From: Pantanalinema sp.
GTDB taxonomy: Bacteria > Cyanobacteriota > Sericytochromatia > S15B-MN24 > UBA4093
NCBI GenBank assembly: GCA_036704125.1
Contig: DATNQI010000085.1
Span: forward strand, 17,338-81,337
Direction of reading: 5' to 3'
Length of the DNA: 64,000 nucleotides
Shown: in pieces, positions 52,115 to 62,035 of the stretch
Numbering within the stretch: position 1 is the stretch's first letter
Layout of the letters: each line of letters opens with the position of its first letter
Program-made: the position numbers and the translations under genes
Notes under the pieces: model-generated
The model's database searches: none
Told to the model about the DNA's origin: nothing
The model's input: only the letters and a program-made list of their open reading frames with translations

Positions 52115-52963
52115 ATGCAGAATCGTCTCTTCATCCTGATCGGGGCGCTGATCCTCGGGCTCTCGGCGCTCCCGGCCTCGGCCGAGACCGCGCTGTCGGC
52201 AAAGTCGGCCCTGGTGCTCGACGCCATGGGCAACGTCCTCTACGAGCGCAACCCCACCGCCAAGCTCCCGCCCGCGAGCACCACCAAGGTCCTCACGGTG
52301 CTGGTCGCCCTCGAGAGCGCCCACCTGGACGACACCGTCACGGTCTCGCGCAGGGCGGCTGCCGCCGAGCCCTCCAAGCTCGGCCTCAAGGCCGGCGAGA
52401 CCTACACCGTCCGCGAGCTGTGCTATGCCGCCCTCATGAAGTCCGCCAACGACGCGTGCGTGGCGCTCGCCGAGCACATCGCGGGATCCGAGGCCCAGTT
52501 CGCCGTCCTCATGAACCGCAAGGCCCGCTTGCTGGGGGCCAGCGACTCCCACTTCGCCAACTCCAACGGCCTGCCCCACAAGAAGCACTACTCCACCGCC
52601 CGGGACCTGGCCGCCATCCTCCAGGCCGCCCTCCAGAACCCGGTCTTCGTCCGGATCGCGACGACGACCTCCATCGCGCTGGAGTGGCCCGGCCACCACC
52701 CGTCGGTGACGGTCCACAACAAGAACCGCCTGCTCACCCAGTACGACTACCCGGTGCTCGGCAAGACCGGCTACACCCTCGCGGCGCGCCACTGCTACGT
52801 GGGCCAGGCCCAGAGCGAGAACCCGGTCACGGTCGTGCTCCTGGGCAGCCAGAAGCTCTGGCCCGAGGCCCGCCAGCTGCTCGACCTCGGCACCCGGGCC
52901 GTCGAGCGCCAGATCGCCGCCGGCGGCGGCCAGGGGGCACAGGCGGCGCTTCCTTCCTTCTGA
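52115..52963 (+). CDS. D-alanyl-D-alanine carboxypeptidase (S11, DacA/DacF-like)
   Basis: 282 residues. Signal peptide ending ASAE; active-site STTK (Ser-x-x-Lys), SAN and KTGYT motifs in order. It trims the terminal D-Ala of peptidoglycan pentapeptides. ATG 52115 follows GGGGGT. It lacks the C-terminal beta domain and amphipathic anchor of larger forms (about 390 residues), so it is a short, probably free periplasmic enzyme. A TATAGT at 52054-52059 may be its -10. Confidence 0.92.
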   Translation: MQNRLFILIGALILGLSALPASAETALSAKSALVLDAMGNVLYERNPTAKLPPASTTKVLTVLVALESAHLDDTVTVSRRAAAAEPSKLGLKAGETYTVRELCYAALMKSANDACVALAEHIAGSEAQFAVLMNRKARLLGASDSHFANSNGLPHKKHYSTARDLAAILQAALQNPVFVRIATTTSIALEWPGHHPSVTVHNKNRLLTQYDYPVLGKTGYTLAARHCYVGQAQSENPVTVVLLGSQKLWPEARQLLDLGTRAVERQIAAGGGQGAQAALPSF

Positions 52964-52965
52964 CG

Positions 52966-54471
52966 CTAGCGCTTCTTGGCGGGATCCGCGCAGAGGATGC
53001 GCGCTTGCTTTGCCCCGAGCGAGACCTGGATCTTGCCGCTCTTGACCGTCACGCGATCGCCCGTGAGCCGATCGACCAGGACCGTCCCCTCTACGAGCTT
53101 GCTCTCGGCGCGCAGGGGGATGAGCCGCTGCTGCGAACGGTCGTCGTTGTTGAGGGCGACCACCGCCTCGTCGTCCGGGGCCTGGCGCAGGTAGGCGTAG
53201 ACCTGGTCGTCCTGCCACATCTCGAGCTGCTTACCGCGCCGCAGGGCCGTCGAGCCCTTGCGGATCGAAAGCAGCTGCCTGGTGTAGGCGCGCATGTCCT
53301 CGTTGGCGCCCCAGGTCATGTCGCGGCGGTTGTCCGGCTCGGCCCCGCCCCCGAGCGCCACCTCGGTGCCGTAGTAGATCATGGGCATCCCGCGCACCGT
53401 CAGCGCGCAGGCCACGGCGAGCTTGAGCTTGCTCACGTCGCCGCCCGCCTGCGACAGGAAGCGCGGCACGTCGTGGTTGTCGACGAAGGGGCTGAGCATG
53501 CTCGCGTCCGGGTAGAGGGCGTCCTGGGCGAAGCGATCGCCCAGGCGGCGCATGGAGGCGCCCTTGGCGAAGACGTCGGTCATGGTGTAGTAGAGCGGGA
53601 AGTCGAAGAGGCTGTCGAACTTGCTCTCGCGCTGGTAGCTCGCGACCACCCCCGGGTCCCCGTGGAGGATCTCGCCGAGGGTCATGAAGCCCTGGCCCCT
53701 GGCCGCATGGGAGCTCGCGTTGAGCTCCTTCCAGAAGCCCTTGGGGGCATGCTTGAGCGCATCGATCCGAAAGCCGTCCAGATCGAGCTTCTCGGCCCAG
53801 CCCAGGTAGGTGTCGACGAGGAACTTCGAGACCTCGGGCTTCTCCTGGGCGAAGTCGGGCAGGCCGAACAGGGAGCCGTTCTCGCACCACCACGGGTCGT
53901 CCCAGTTCTGGATGTCGCCGAAGGAGTGGAAGAAGCCCTGGTAGCGGGGATTCTGGACGGGGAAGGAGTAGCCCGCCTGGTTGCAGACCACGTCGAGCAG
54001 GACCTTCATGCCCTTGCGGTGGGCCTTGGTCGTGAGCTCCTGGGCCTTCTCGAGGGTGCCGAGGTGCTCGTCGATCGCCGAGAAGTCCTTGGTCCAGTAG
54101 CCGTGGTAGCCCCACAGGCCGGTCTTCTTGAGCTGGTCGTCGTCGTTGTCGAGCAGCGGCGAGAGCCAGAGGGTGGTGACCCCCAGGTCCGAGAGGTAGT
54201 CGAGCTTGTCGATCAGGCCCTGAAGGTCGCCGCCGTGGTAGGCGGTGGGGTTGGCGCGGTCCACGTGGTGGTCGTTGGTGCGATCGCCGTTGGAGAAGCG
54301 GTCGAGGAAGGCGAAGTAGACGACCTCGTCCTTCCACTGCCGGGCCGAGCGCTGCTGGGCCCTCACGTCGGGCCCGGCGCTCGCGGCACCCGGCGTGCCG
54401 GCGCCGGGAAGGGCGCAGCCGGCCAGCACGGCGCTGGCCAGGAGGCTCAAGGTGAGACGGCGGTGTTTCAA
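52966..54471 (-). CDS. GH13 alpha-amylase family lipoprotein
   Basis: 501 residues. The lipobox LAGC follows a clear signal peptide if the TTG at 54469-54471 is used, which has GAGGA 7 nt upstream; the ATG 54507 adds 12 residues without a ribosome site. The catalytic barrel shows LDGFRIDALKH (nucleophile Asp), LGEILHG (acid Glu) and FVDNHDVPRF (third Asp). It likely hydrolyses or rearranges alpha-glucans outside the cytoplasm. Stop lies 2 nt from the carboxypeptidase stop (convergent). Confidence 0.9.
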   Translation of the reverse strand: MKHRRLTLSLLASAVLAGCALPGAGTPGAASAGPDVRAQQRSARQWKDEVVYFAFLDRFSNGDRTNDHHVDRANPTAYHGGDLQGLIDKLDYLSDLGVTTLWLSPLLDNDDDQLKKTGLWGYHGYWTKDFSAIDEHLGTLEKAQELTTKAHRKGMKVLLDVVCNQAGYSFPVQNPRYQGFFHSFGDIQNWDDPWWCENGSLFGLPDFAQEKPEVSKFLVDTYLGWAEKLDLDGFRIDALKHAPKGFWKELNASSHAARGQGFMTLGEILHGDPGVVASYQRESKFDSLFDFPLYYTMTDVFAKGASMRRLGDRFAQDALYPDASMLSPFVDNHDVPRFLSQAGGDVSKLKLAVACALTVRGMPMIYYGTEVALGGGAEPDNRRDMTWGANEDMRAYTRQLLSIRKGSTALRRGKQLEMWQDDQVYAYLRQAPDDEAVVALNNDDRSQQRLIPLRAESKLVEGTVLVDRLTGDRVTVKSGKIQVSLGAKQARILCADPAKKR

Positions 54472-54599
54472 CGCGGAGTCCTCGTCGATCCGGCAGGGGG
54501 CGTTCATGGATCGTTATCGGGCGGCGCGGCGGGATCTTTCTTAATGCGAGGTGGTGGTTGCCTGAAGGTGACCTTAATCTCAGAGGCCTGCAAGGACCA

Positions 54600-54608
54600 T
54601 GCTATAAT
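54600..54608 (+). promoter_or_regulatory. Extended -10 promoter of the CNNM/CBS gene
   Basis: TGCTATAAT (54600-54608) is a perfect extended -10 element; no good -35 is seen. Start near 54615 leaves a leader of about 77 nt containing the AAGGAGG site. Confidence 0.6.
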
Positions 54609-54691
54609 ACGTCGCACGGTCGGGTCGTCGTCGCTCCGGCCGGGGGGAAAGGAATCTCGCGGGAGAAAGGTTTCCTGCAAGGAGGATCCTT

Positions 54692-55978
54692 ATTTTAACG
54701 CCTGGTCTTGCGGGGTTGGTCCTCGCTGTGGCGCTTGTCTTGTCCGGGCTCTTCTCGGCAGCCGAGACGGCCCTGATGTCGCTGAATCGCGCCAGGCTTC
54801 GCGCCCGCCTGGACGCTGGTGAGCCCGGGGCCCAGCTCGTCTCGGCCCTGATCAAGCAGCCCCGCCACCTGCTCTCCACCATCCTCCTGGGCAACACCCT
54901 CTGCGTCATCACGGGGACGGTCTTCGGCACCGTCCTGGTCGCCGAGTGGGTCCACGACTTCGGCGGCCGCGCGGCCGCCCTCTCCATCGTCGGCTTGACG
55001 CTGCTCATCGTCGTCGTCGGCGAGATCGTGCCCAAGTCCATCGCCGCGGCCCAGCCCGAGATGGTGGCCTTCACGATCGCGGCCCCCATCCGCTTCGCGG
55101 TGCTGCTCCTGCGGCCGGTGATCACCGCCCTCTTGGTCGTCACCACCCCGCTGATTCGCTTGCTCGGCGCCCACGAGGCCCTGGCGGCCCCCCGCTACAC
55201 CGAGGACGAGCTGCGGATGCTGCTCGAGATCGGCCACGAGCAGGGCGTCATCGAGGAGGACGAGTCGGATCTGGTGTCGTCGGCGCTGGCCTTCGACGAC
55301 ACCCGGGTCAGCGCCATCCTCACCCCGCGCGTCGACATGGTGGCGATCCACGAGCAGACGCCCCTTCCCGAGCTGGTGGCGCTGATCGCCGAGGAGGGCT
55401 ACTCGCGCATGCCGGTCTACCGCGAGTCGGTGGACGACATCGTGGGGGTGGTCCACGCCCGCGACGCCCTCCTGGCCGCGGCCCGGCACGAGCCCTTCGT
55501 CATCGCCGAGCGCATGCACCCGGCCTACTTCGTGCCCGAGAACCGGCGCCTCAACGAGCTCTTGCGCGAGATGCAGCTCGAGGAGATCCAGCTGGCGGTC
55601 GTCAACGACGAGTACGGCGGCACCGCCGGCATCGTCACGGTCGAGGACATCCTCGAGCAGATCGTCGGCGAGATCCGCGACGAGTACGACGAGGAGCTCG
55701 CCCCGGTCCGCCCGGTGTCGCCCGGCCTCGCGGTGGTCGACTCCATGGCCGGCATCGAGGAGGTCAACGAGACCCTCGGCATCGGTCTGCCCATGGACGG
55801 CTACCAGACCATCGGGGGGCTGGTCATCAACAAGCTGGGCCGGGTGGCCAAGGTGGGCGACGTGATCCAGCTGCCGGGCATCTCGATCACCGTCAAGGCC
55901 GTGAAGGGGATCCGCATCCAGCAGGTCCTGGTCGAGCATCCCATCGACCTGCCGCTGGCCGTCGAGGAAGAGGCGTAG
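54692..55978 (+). CDS. CNNM/CorC-family transporter with CBS pair, apparent AUU start
   Basis: 428 residues from ATT 54692. A DUF21/CNNM membrane domain (SGLFSAAETALMSLNRARLR; four helices up to about 150), a CBS pair (about 215-335; ILTPRVDMVAI, NDEYGGTAGIVTVEDILEQIVGEI) and a C-terminal CorC_HlyC domain follow. These proteins handle Mg2+ or Co2+ efflux. AAGGAGG at 54679-54685 sits 6 nt before ATT. The first accepted-type start is TTG 54716, 30 nt from that site, and would shorten the first helix. The start choice is inference. Confidence 0.9.
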   Translation: MLTPGLAGLVLAVALVLSGLFSAAETALMSLNRARLRARLDAGEPGAQLVSALIKQPRHLLSTILLGNTLCVITGTVFGTVLVAEWVHDFGGRAAALSIVGLTLLIVVVGEIVPKSIAAAQPEMVAFTIAAPIRFAVLLLRPVITALLVVTTPLIRLLGAHEALAAPRYTEDELRMLLEIGHEQGVIEEDESDLVSSALAFDDTRVSAILTPRVDMVAIHEQTPLPELVALIAEEGYSRMPVYRESVDDIVGVVHARDALLAAARHEPFVIAERMHPAYFVPENRRLNELLREMQLEEIQLAVVNDEYGGTAGIVTVEDILEQIVGEIRDEYDEELAPVRPVSPGLAVVDSMAGIEEVNETLGIGLPMDGYQTIGGLVINKLGRVAKVGDVIQLPGISITVKAVKGIRIQQVLVEHPIDLPLAVEEEA

Positions 55979-55981
55979 CGT

Positions 55982-56046
55982 CCAACAAAACTGTTCCATC
56001 CAGCCGCCCTCGGCGGCCAAAGGCGATGCATGCCTGGTTTTGTTGG
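55982..56046. repeat. Inverted repeat element, possible cruciform or terminator
   Basis: CCAACAAAAC (55982-55991) and GTTTTGTTGG (56037-56046) are perfect 10-bp complements 45 nt apart. Inside is a GC hairpin (GCCGCC-CTC-GGCGGC) and an ATGCAT palindrome. It begins 4 nt after the CNNM stop. It may be a terminator without a normal T run or a short mobile-type repeat; no other copy is seen in the window. Confidence 0.5.
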
Positions 56047-56152
56047 GTGCTCGGTCTAGCCCCGCCGCGGCGAGGGAACCTTTCGTTTGCCCGCTTCGTC
56101 GGACGGGTATACCAGAGGCACACACCGCTTTGACGTGAGGAGTCTCGGGACA

Positions 56153-57148
56153 GTGAACAAGCTGCGCAACACCCTTCTTGCCTTCGGCGTCGCCTGCGGC
56201 GTTCTTTCGAGCCTCCCCGCCTGGGCCGGTCAGCTCAAGGACGGGATCGCCGCGGTCGAGCGCAGGGACTTCGGCCGCGCCCGCGACGTGCTCGAGAGCT
56301 ACACCAAGCGCTTCCCCGACGATCCGCGCCCCTACTACTACCTGGCCAAGTGCTACGAGAGCTGGTTCCAGGTCTCCAAGGTCGACGAGGCCCTGCGCAG
56401 TTACCGCGTCCTCAACGAGAAGCGCACCCGCGTCCTCTTGACCCTGGACGGGGCCGAGGCGGTCCCGGTCTACCGCGCCATGCTCCAGGACGATCCCTCG
56501 GACGTGGCGGCGCGCATGCTGCTGGTCGCCTCCCTCTTGCAGAACCGCGTCCCGATGATGGCCCTGGCCGAGCTGCAGGTGCTGCCCAGGGACGCCGTTC
56601 CCGCGGGCCTGGAGGACGTCTACCAGGCCATGTGGGGCACCCTTTACCAGATGCAGGGCAACTACGAGCAGGCCCGGGCCGCCTTCAAGGAGTGCTGGCG
56701 CCTCAACATCAACAACCCCCTGCCCGTGGTCAGGCTGGCCGAGATCGATCGCCAGGAGCGCGAGCGGTTCCAGAAGCAGTCGGCGGAGGTGGTGTTCGAC
56801 CAGTCCGAGAAGGCCGACCGCCGCAGCTTCGACCTGACCTTCAAGCTGGGCAAGGACCTGCTCGAGGAGGGCAACTACCCGGGCGCCATCGACGCCCTGG
56901 CCCAGGCGCTCGTCATCAAGGCCGATCACCCCGAGACCAAGCGCCTGATGGGCGTCGCCAAGCAGAAGGGGGCCGAGGACAGCTACCAGAAAGGCCTGGC
57001 CTTCCTCAGGGAGCAGAAGTACTCGGCCGCTTACGAGTCCTTCATGGACGCCCTCAAGTTCGATCCCCAGTTCGCAAAGGCCCAGTTCGCGGCCCAGGAC
57101 GCCAAGATCAAGGCCGACGCCCAGGAGCGCGAGGCGGGGAACCAGTAA
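56153..57148 (+). CDS. Exported TPR-repeat protein
   Basis: 331 residues from GTG 56153 (GAGGAG about 10 nt upstream). The signal peptide ends in AWAG. TPR units lie at about 25-90, 150-215 and 235-320, the last two being typical (LGKDLLEEGNYPGAIDALAQAL, YSAAYESFMDAL). It is probably a periplasmic scaffold. No enzymatic motif. It ends at a strong terminator. Confidence 0.75.
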   Translation: MNKLRNTLLAFGVACGVLSSLPAWAGQLKDGIAAVERRDFGRARDVLESYTKRFPDDPRPYYYLAKCYESWFQVSKVDEALRSYRVLNEKRTRVLLTLDGAEAVPVYRAMLQDDPSDVAARMLLVASLLQNRVPMMALAELQVLPRDAVPAGLEDVYQAMWGTLYQMQGNYEQARAAFKECWRLNINNPLPVVRLAEIDRQERERFQKQSAEVVFDQSEKADRRSFDLTFKLGKDLLEEGNYPGAIDALAQALVIKADHPETKRLMGVAKQKGAEDSYQKGLAFLREQKYSAAYESFMDALKFDPQFAKAQFAAQDAKIKADAQEREAGNQ

Positions 57149-57162
57149 GCTCAGCTAAAAGG

Positions 57163-57205
57163 CGAGGGCCCCGGCGGTTGATACCGCCGGGGCCCTCGAT
57201 TTTTT

Positions 57206-57206
<1 letters not shown>
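57163..57206. terminator. Bidirectional terminator between the TPR gene and ppdK
   Basis: A perfect 16-bp stem (57163-57178 with 57183-57198, loop TGAT) is followed by T6 on the plus strand and flanked by TTTT on the minus strand, serving both converging genes. Confidence 0.9.
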
Positions 57207-59890
<2,684 letters not shown>

Positions 59891-59915
59891 GGCGTGGGTT
59901 GTCTCCTTTGTCAAA

Positions 59916-59947
59916 CGTCGCGGCCGTCCTCTTCGACGGCCGCGACG
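59916..59947 (-). promoter_or_regulatory. Intercistronic hairpin between the regulator and ppdK
   Basis: A perfect 13-bp stem (59916-59928 with 59935-59947, loop of 6) follows the regulator stop by 10 nt and is trailed by only TTTG on the minus strand. It may be a weak attenuator or an mRNA-processing stop that sets the ratio of the two proteins. Confidence 0.5.
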
Positions 59948-59956
59948 CGGCGGGGC

Positions 59957-60784
59957 TTAGACGTAGGTCTCCTTGCGCTCGGTGAGCTCGAGGATCTCGC
60001 TGGCGGTCTCCTCGATGGCCTTGTTGGTCACGTCGACGACCGGGCAGCGCAGGCGGCGGAAGATCTGGTGGGCGTAGTCGATCTCCTGGGAGATGCGCTC
60101 CTCGCTGGCGTACGAGGCGCTCGACGTGAGGCCGAGGCTCGTCAGGCGCGCGGTGCGGATCTCGTGCAGGACCTCGGCGTTGAGGTTGAGCCCGATGACC
60201 CGGCCGGGAGGCAGCTCGAACAGCTCCTTGGGCGGGGCCACGTTGATCACGAGGGGGACGTTGGAGGCCTTGATCCCCCGGTTCTGCGCCAGGTACATGC
60301 AGGTGGGGGTCTTGGAGGTGCGCGAGACGCCGACCAGGACCAGATCCGCCAGCATCAGGCCCTTGGGGTCCTTGCCGTCGTCGTACTTGATGGCGAAGTC
60401 GATGGCCTCCATCCGGTTGAAGTACTTCTCGTCGCGCAGCTGCAGCAGGCCCGTCTCGAAGCGCGGCTGCACGTTGAGGACCTGGGAGAGGGTCCCGATC
60501 AGGCCGCCGAGCAAATCGACGGTGGGGATGGCGTGGCGCGCGGCCTCGGCCTCGAGCGCCTCGCGCAGGGCCGGCTCGACCAGGGTGTAGGCGATGATGC
60601 AGGGGCTCTCGGCCGCGAGCTTGAACACGTCCTCGATCTGCGCCAGGGCGCGCACGCGAGGCAGGCGGGTCAGCTTGAGGTTCTGGCCCTTGAACTGGAG
60701 CGCCGCCGCGCGGGCGACGTGCTCGGCCGTCTCCCCGCTGGCGTCCGAGACCGTGTAGACCGTGAGCGTCGTCGAGTCGCTGAT
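59957..60784 (-). CDS. PPDK/PEP-synthase regulatory protein (DUF299), apparent AUC start
   Basis: 275 residues. The start region VYTVSDASGETAEHVARAA and the P-loop-like VGVSRTSKTPTCMYLA, with NVPLVINVAPP, are signatures of the bifunctional ADP-dependent kinase/pyrophosphorylase family that inactivates and reactivates PPDK. No ATG, GTG or TTG occurs in frame between the -10 (60825-60830) and the conserved start; ATC at 60782-60784 lies 8 nt after AGGAGG. The next in-frame ATG upstream lies before the promoter, within the divergent gene's region. Followed by ppdK, so control of that enzyme is likely. Confidence 0.9.
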   Translation of the reverse strand: MSDSTTLTVYTVSDASGETAEHVARAAALQFKGQNLKLTRLPRVRALAQIEDVFKLAAESPCIIAYTLVEPALREALEAEAARHAIPTVDLLGGLIGTLSQVLNVQPRFETGLLQLRDEKYFNRMEAIDFAIKYDDGKDPKGLMLADLVLVGVSRTSKTPTCMYLAQNRGIKASNVPLVINVAPPKELFELPPGRVIGLNLNAEVLHEIRTARLTSLGLTSSASYASEERISQEIDYAHQIFRRLRCPVVDVTNKAIEETASEILELTERKETYV

Positions 60785-60824
60785 GGCGGGGCCCTCCTGT
60801 GACGGGGTGCGGTGCGCACTTTCG

Positions 60825-60830
60825 ATTATA
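60825..60830 (-). promoter_or_regulatory. -10 element of the regulator-ppdK operon
   Basis: A consensus TATAAT on the minus strand at 60825-60830. There is no good -35 at 17 nt. Start near 60817 leaves about 33 nt to the ATC. Confidence 0.5.
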
Positions 60831-60920
60831 TCGCTTTTTTGCCGCTCGAGCGGTGCGCGTCGAGGCTTGAGGGGCGTCCTCTGATTTGGCCGGCCTCTTT
60901 TGCTCCCCTGCCGGCTGGGG

Positions 60921-60926
60921 TATGAT
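60921..60926 (+). promoter_or_regulatory. -10 element of the Roadblock-MglA operon
   Basis: TATGAT at 60921-60926, with TTTTGC at 60898-60903 as a poor -35 (17 nt). It supports the downstream GTG start at 60957 over the ATG at 60933. Confidence 0.4.
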
Positions 60927-60956
60927 TTCCTCATGGATGGCCGGAAGGAGGCGCAC

Positions 60957-61439
60957 GTGGACGATTCTCGGCAGGTACTGACCCAGATTGTGATTTCCGA
61001 GGCGCAGCAGCACGAGATCGATGCGCACCTCGCGAAGCTCAAGGACGCGGCCGCTGCCTCGTCGGTCCTGCTCATCGAGCGCAGCGGGCTCTTGCTCGCA
61101 AGCTGCGGCGAGGGCTCCATCAACGACCTGTCCATCTCGTCCTTGATCGCCGGCATCTTCAAGAGCATCTCGGCCCTGACCTCGCTTCTGGGCGAGCCCG
61201 AGGTGCGCACCTTCCAGCACCGCGGGAACCGCAGCACCCTGATCCTGGTCCTACTGGAGAGCAAGGACATGCTCGGCGTGACGGTGGCTTCCGACGCTGC
61301 TCAGGAGAGCTTCGAGCTCCCGGTCGAGGAAGCGGTCCAGCAGCTGACCCCCGTGCTCATCGCCGCGCGCGAGTCCACGCGCAACACGCCCTTCTCCTTC
61401 AGCAAGGACGCGATCTCGGTGTTCCTGGGCCGCCTGTAA
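60957..61439 (+). CDS. Roadblock/LC7 domain protein (MglB-like)
   Basis: 160 residues from GTG 60957, with AAGGAGG 5 nt upstream. The middle (SVLLIERSGLLLASCG, LSISSLIAGIFKSISALTSLLGE) is a Roadblock/LC7 fold, as in MglB, the GTPase-activating partner of MglA. It precedes an MglA-like GTPase by 4 nt, matching the usual mglB-mglA pair. An N-terminal extension of about 30 residues precedes the domain. Confidence 0.85.
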   Translation: MDDSRQVLTQIVISEAQQHEIDAHLAKLKDAAAASSVLLIERSGLLLASCGEGSINDLSISSLIAGIFKSISALTSLLGEPEVRTFQHRGNRSTLILVLLESKDMLGVTVASDAAQESFELPVEEAVQQLTPVLIAARESTRNTPFSFSKDAISVFLGRL

Positions 61440-61443
61440 GACC

Positions 61444-62025
61444 ATGTCGACGATCAACTTCGGAAAGCGCGAGATTCTCTGCAAGCTCGTCTATTACGGC
61501 CCCGGGCTGTGCGGCAAGACGACCAACCTGGTCACGCTGCACCGCACCCTCGGCGATGACCTCAAGGGCGACCTCCTGACGCTGGCGACCGAGACCGAGC
61601 GGACCATCTTCTTCGACATGATGCCGCTCGATCTCGGCGAGATCCAGGGCTTCAAGGTCAAGTTCTCGCTCTACACCGTCCCGGGCCAGGTCCAGTACGT
61701 CAATTCACGCAAGGCGATCCTCAGCGGCGTCGATGGAGTGGTATTCGTGGCCGACTCGAGCCCCGATCGCCTGGCGGCCAATCTCGAGAGCCTGCAGGAC
61801 CTGCAGGCCAACCTCAGCGAGTACGGCCTGTCCCTGCAGTCGGTGCCCTGGGTCATGCAGTACAACAAGCGGGATCTGCCGGACGCGCTGCCGGTGCCCG
61901 TGCTCGAGACCGAGTTGAACCGCGACGGCGTCCCCAGCTTCGAGGCGGTGGCCAGCGACGGCACCGGGGTCAACGAGACCCTGCGCGCCGTCAGCCAGCT
62001 GGTGATGGAGTCGTTCAACCGGTAG
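61444..62025 (+). CDS. mglA: MglA-like small GTPase
   Basis: 193 residues. GPGLCGKTTNL (P-loop), the TVPGQVQYVNSRKAIL switch 2 and YNKRDL (N-K-x-D) identify the MglA group of Ras-like GTPases that set cell polarity and gliding or pilus/flagellum position. ATG 61444 follows the Roadblock gene by 4 nt. GTPase and regulator should work as a switch at the pole. Confidence 0.92.
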   Translation: MSTINFGKREILCKLVYYGPGLCGKTTNLVTLHRTLGDDLKGDLLTLATETERTIFFDMMPLDLGEIQGFKVKFSLYTVPGQVQYVNSRKAILSGVDGVVFVADSSPDRLAANLESLQDLQANLSEYGLSLQSVPWVMQYNKRDLPDALPVPVLETELNRDGVPSFEAVASDGTGVNETLRAVSQLVMESFNR

Positions 62026-62035
62026 GAGGCCCCTC

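Noticed and set aside
51955..54822. Long plus-strand frame across the carboxypeptidase and amylase genes
   Set aside because: It runs through two well-supported genes in other frames and shows repetitive composition only.
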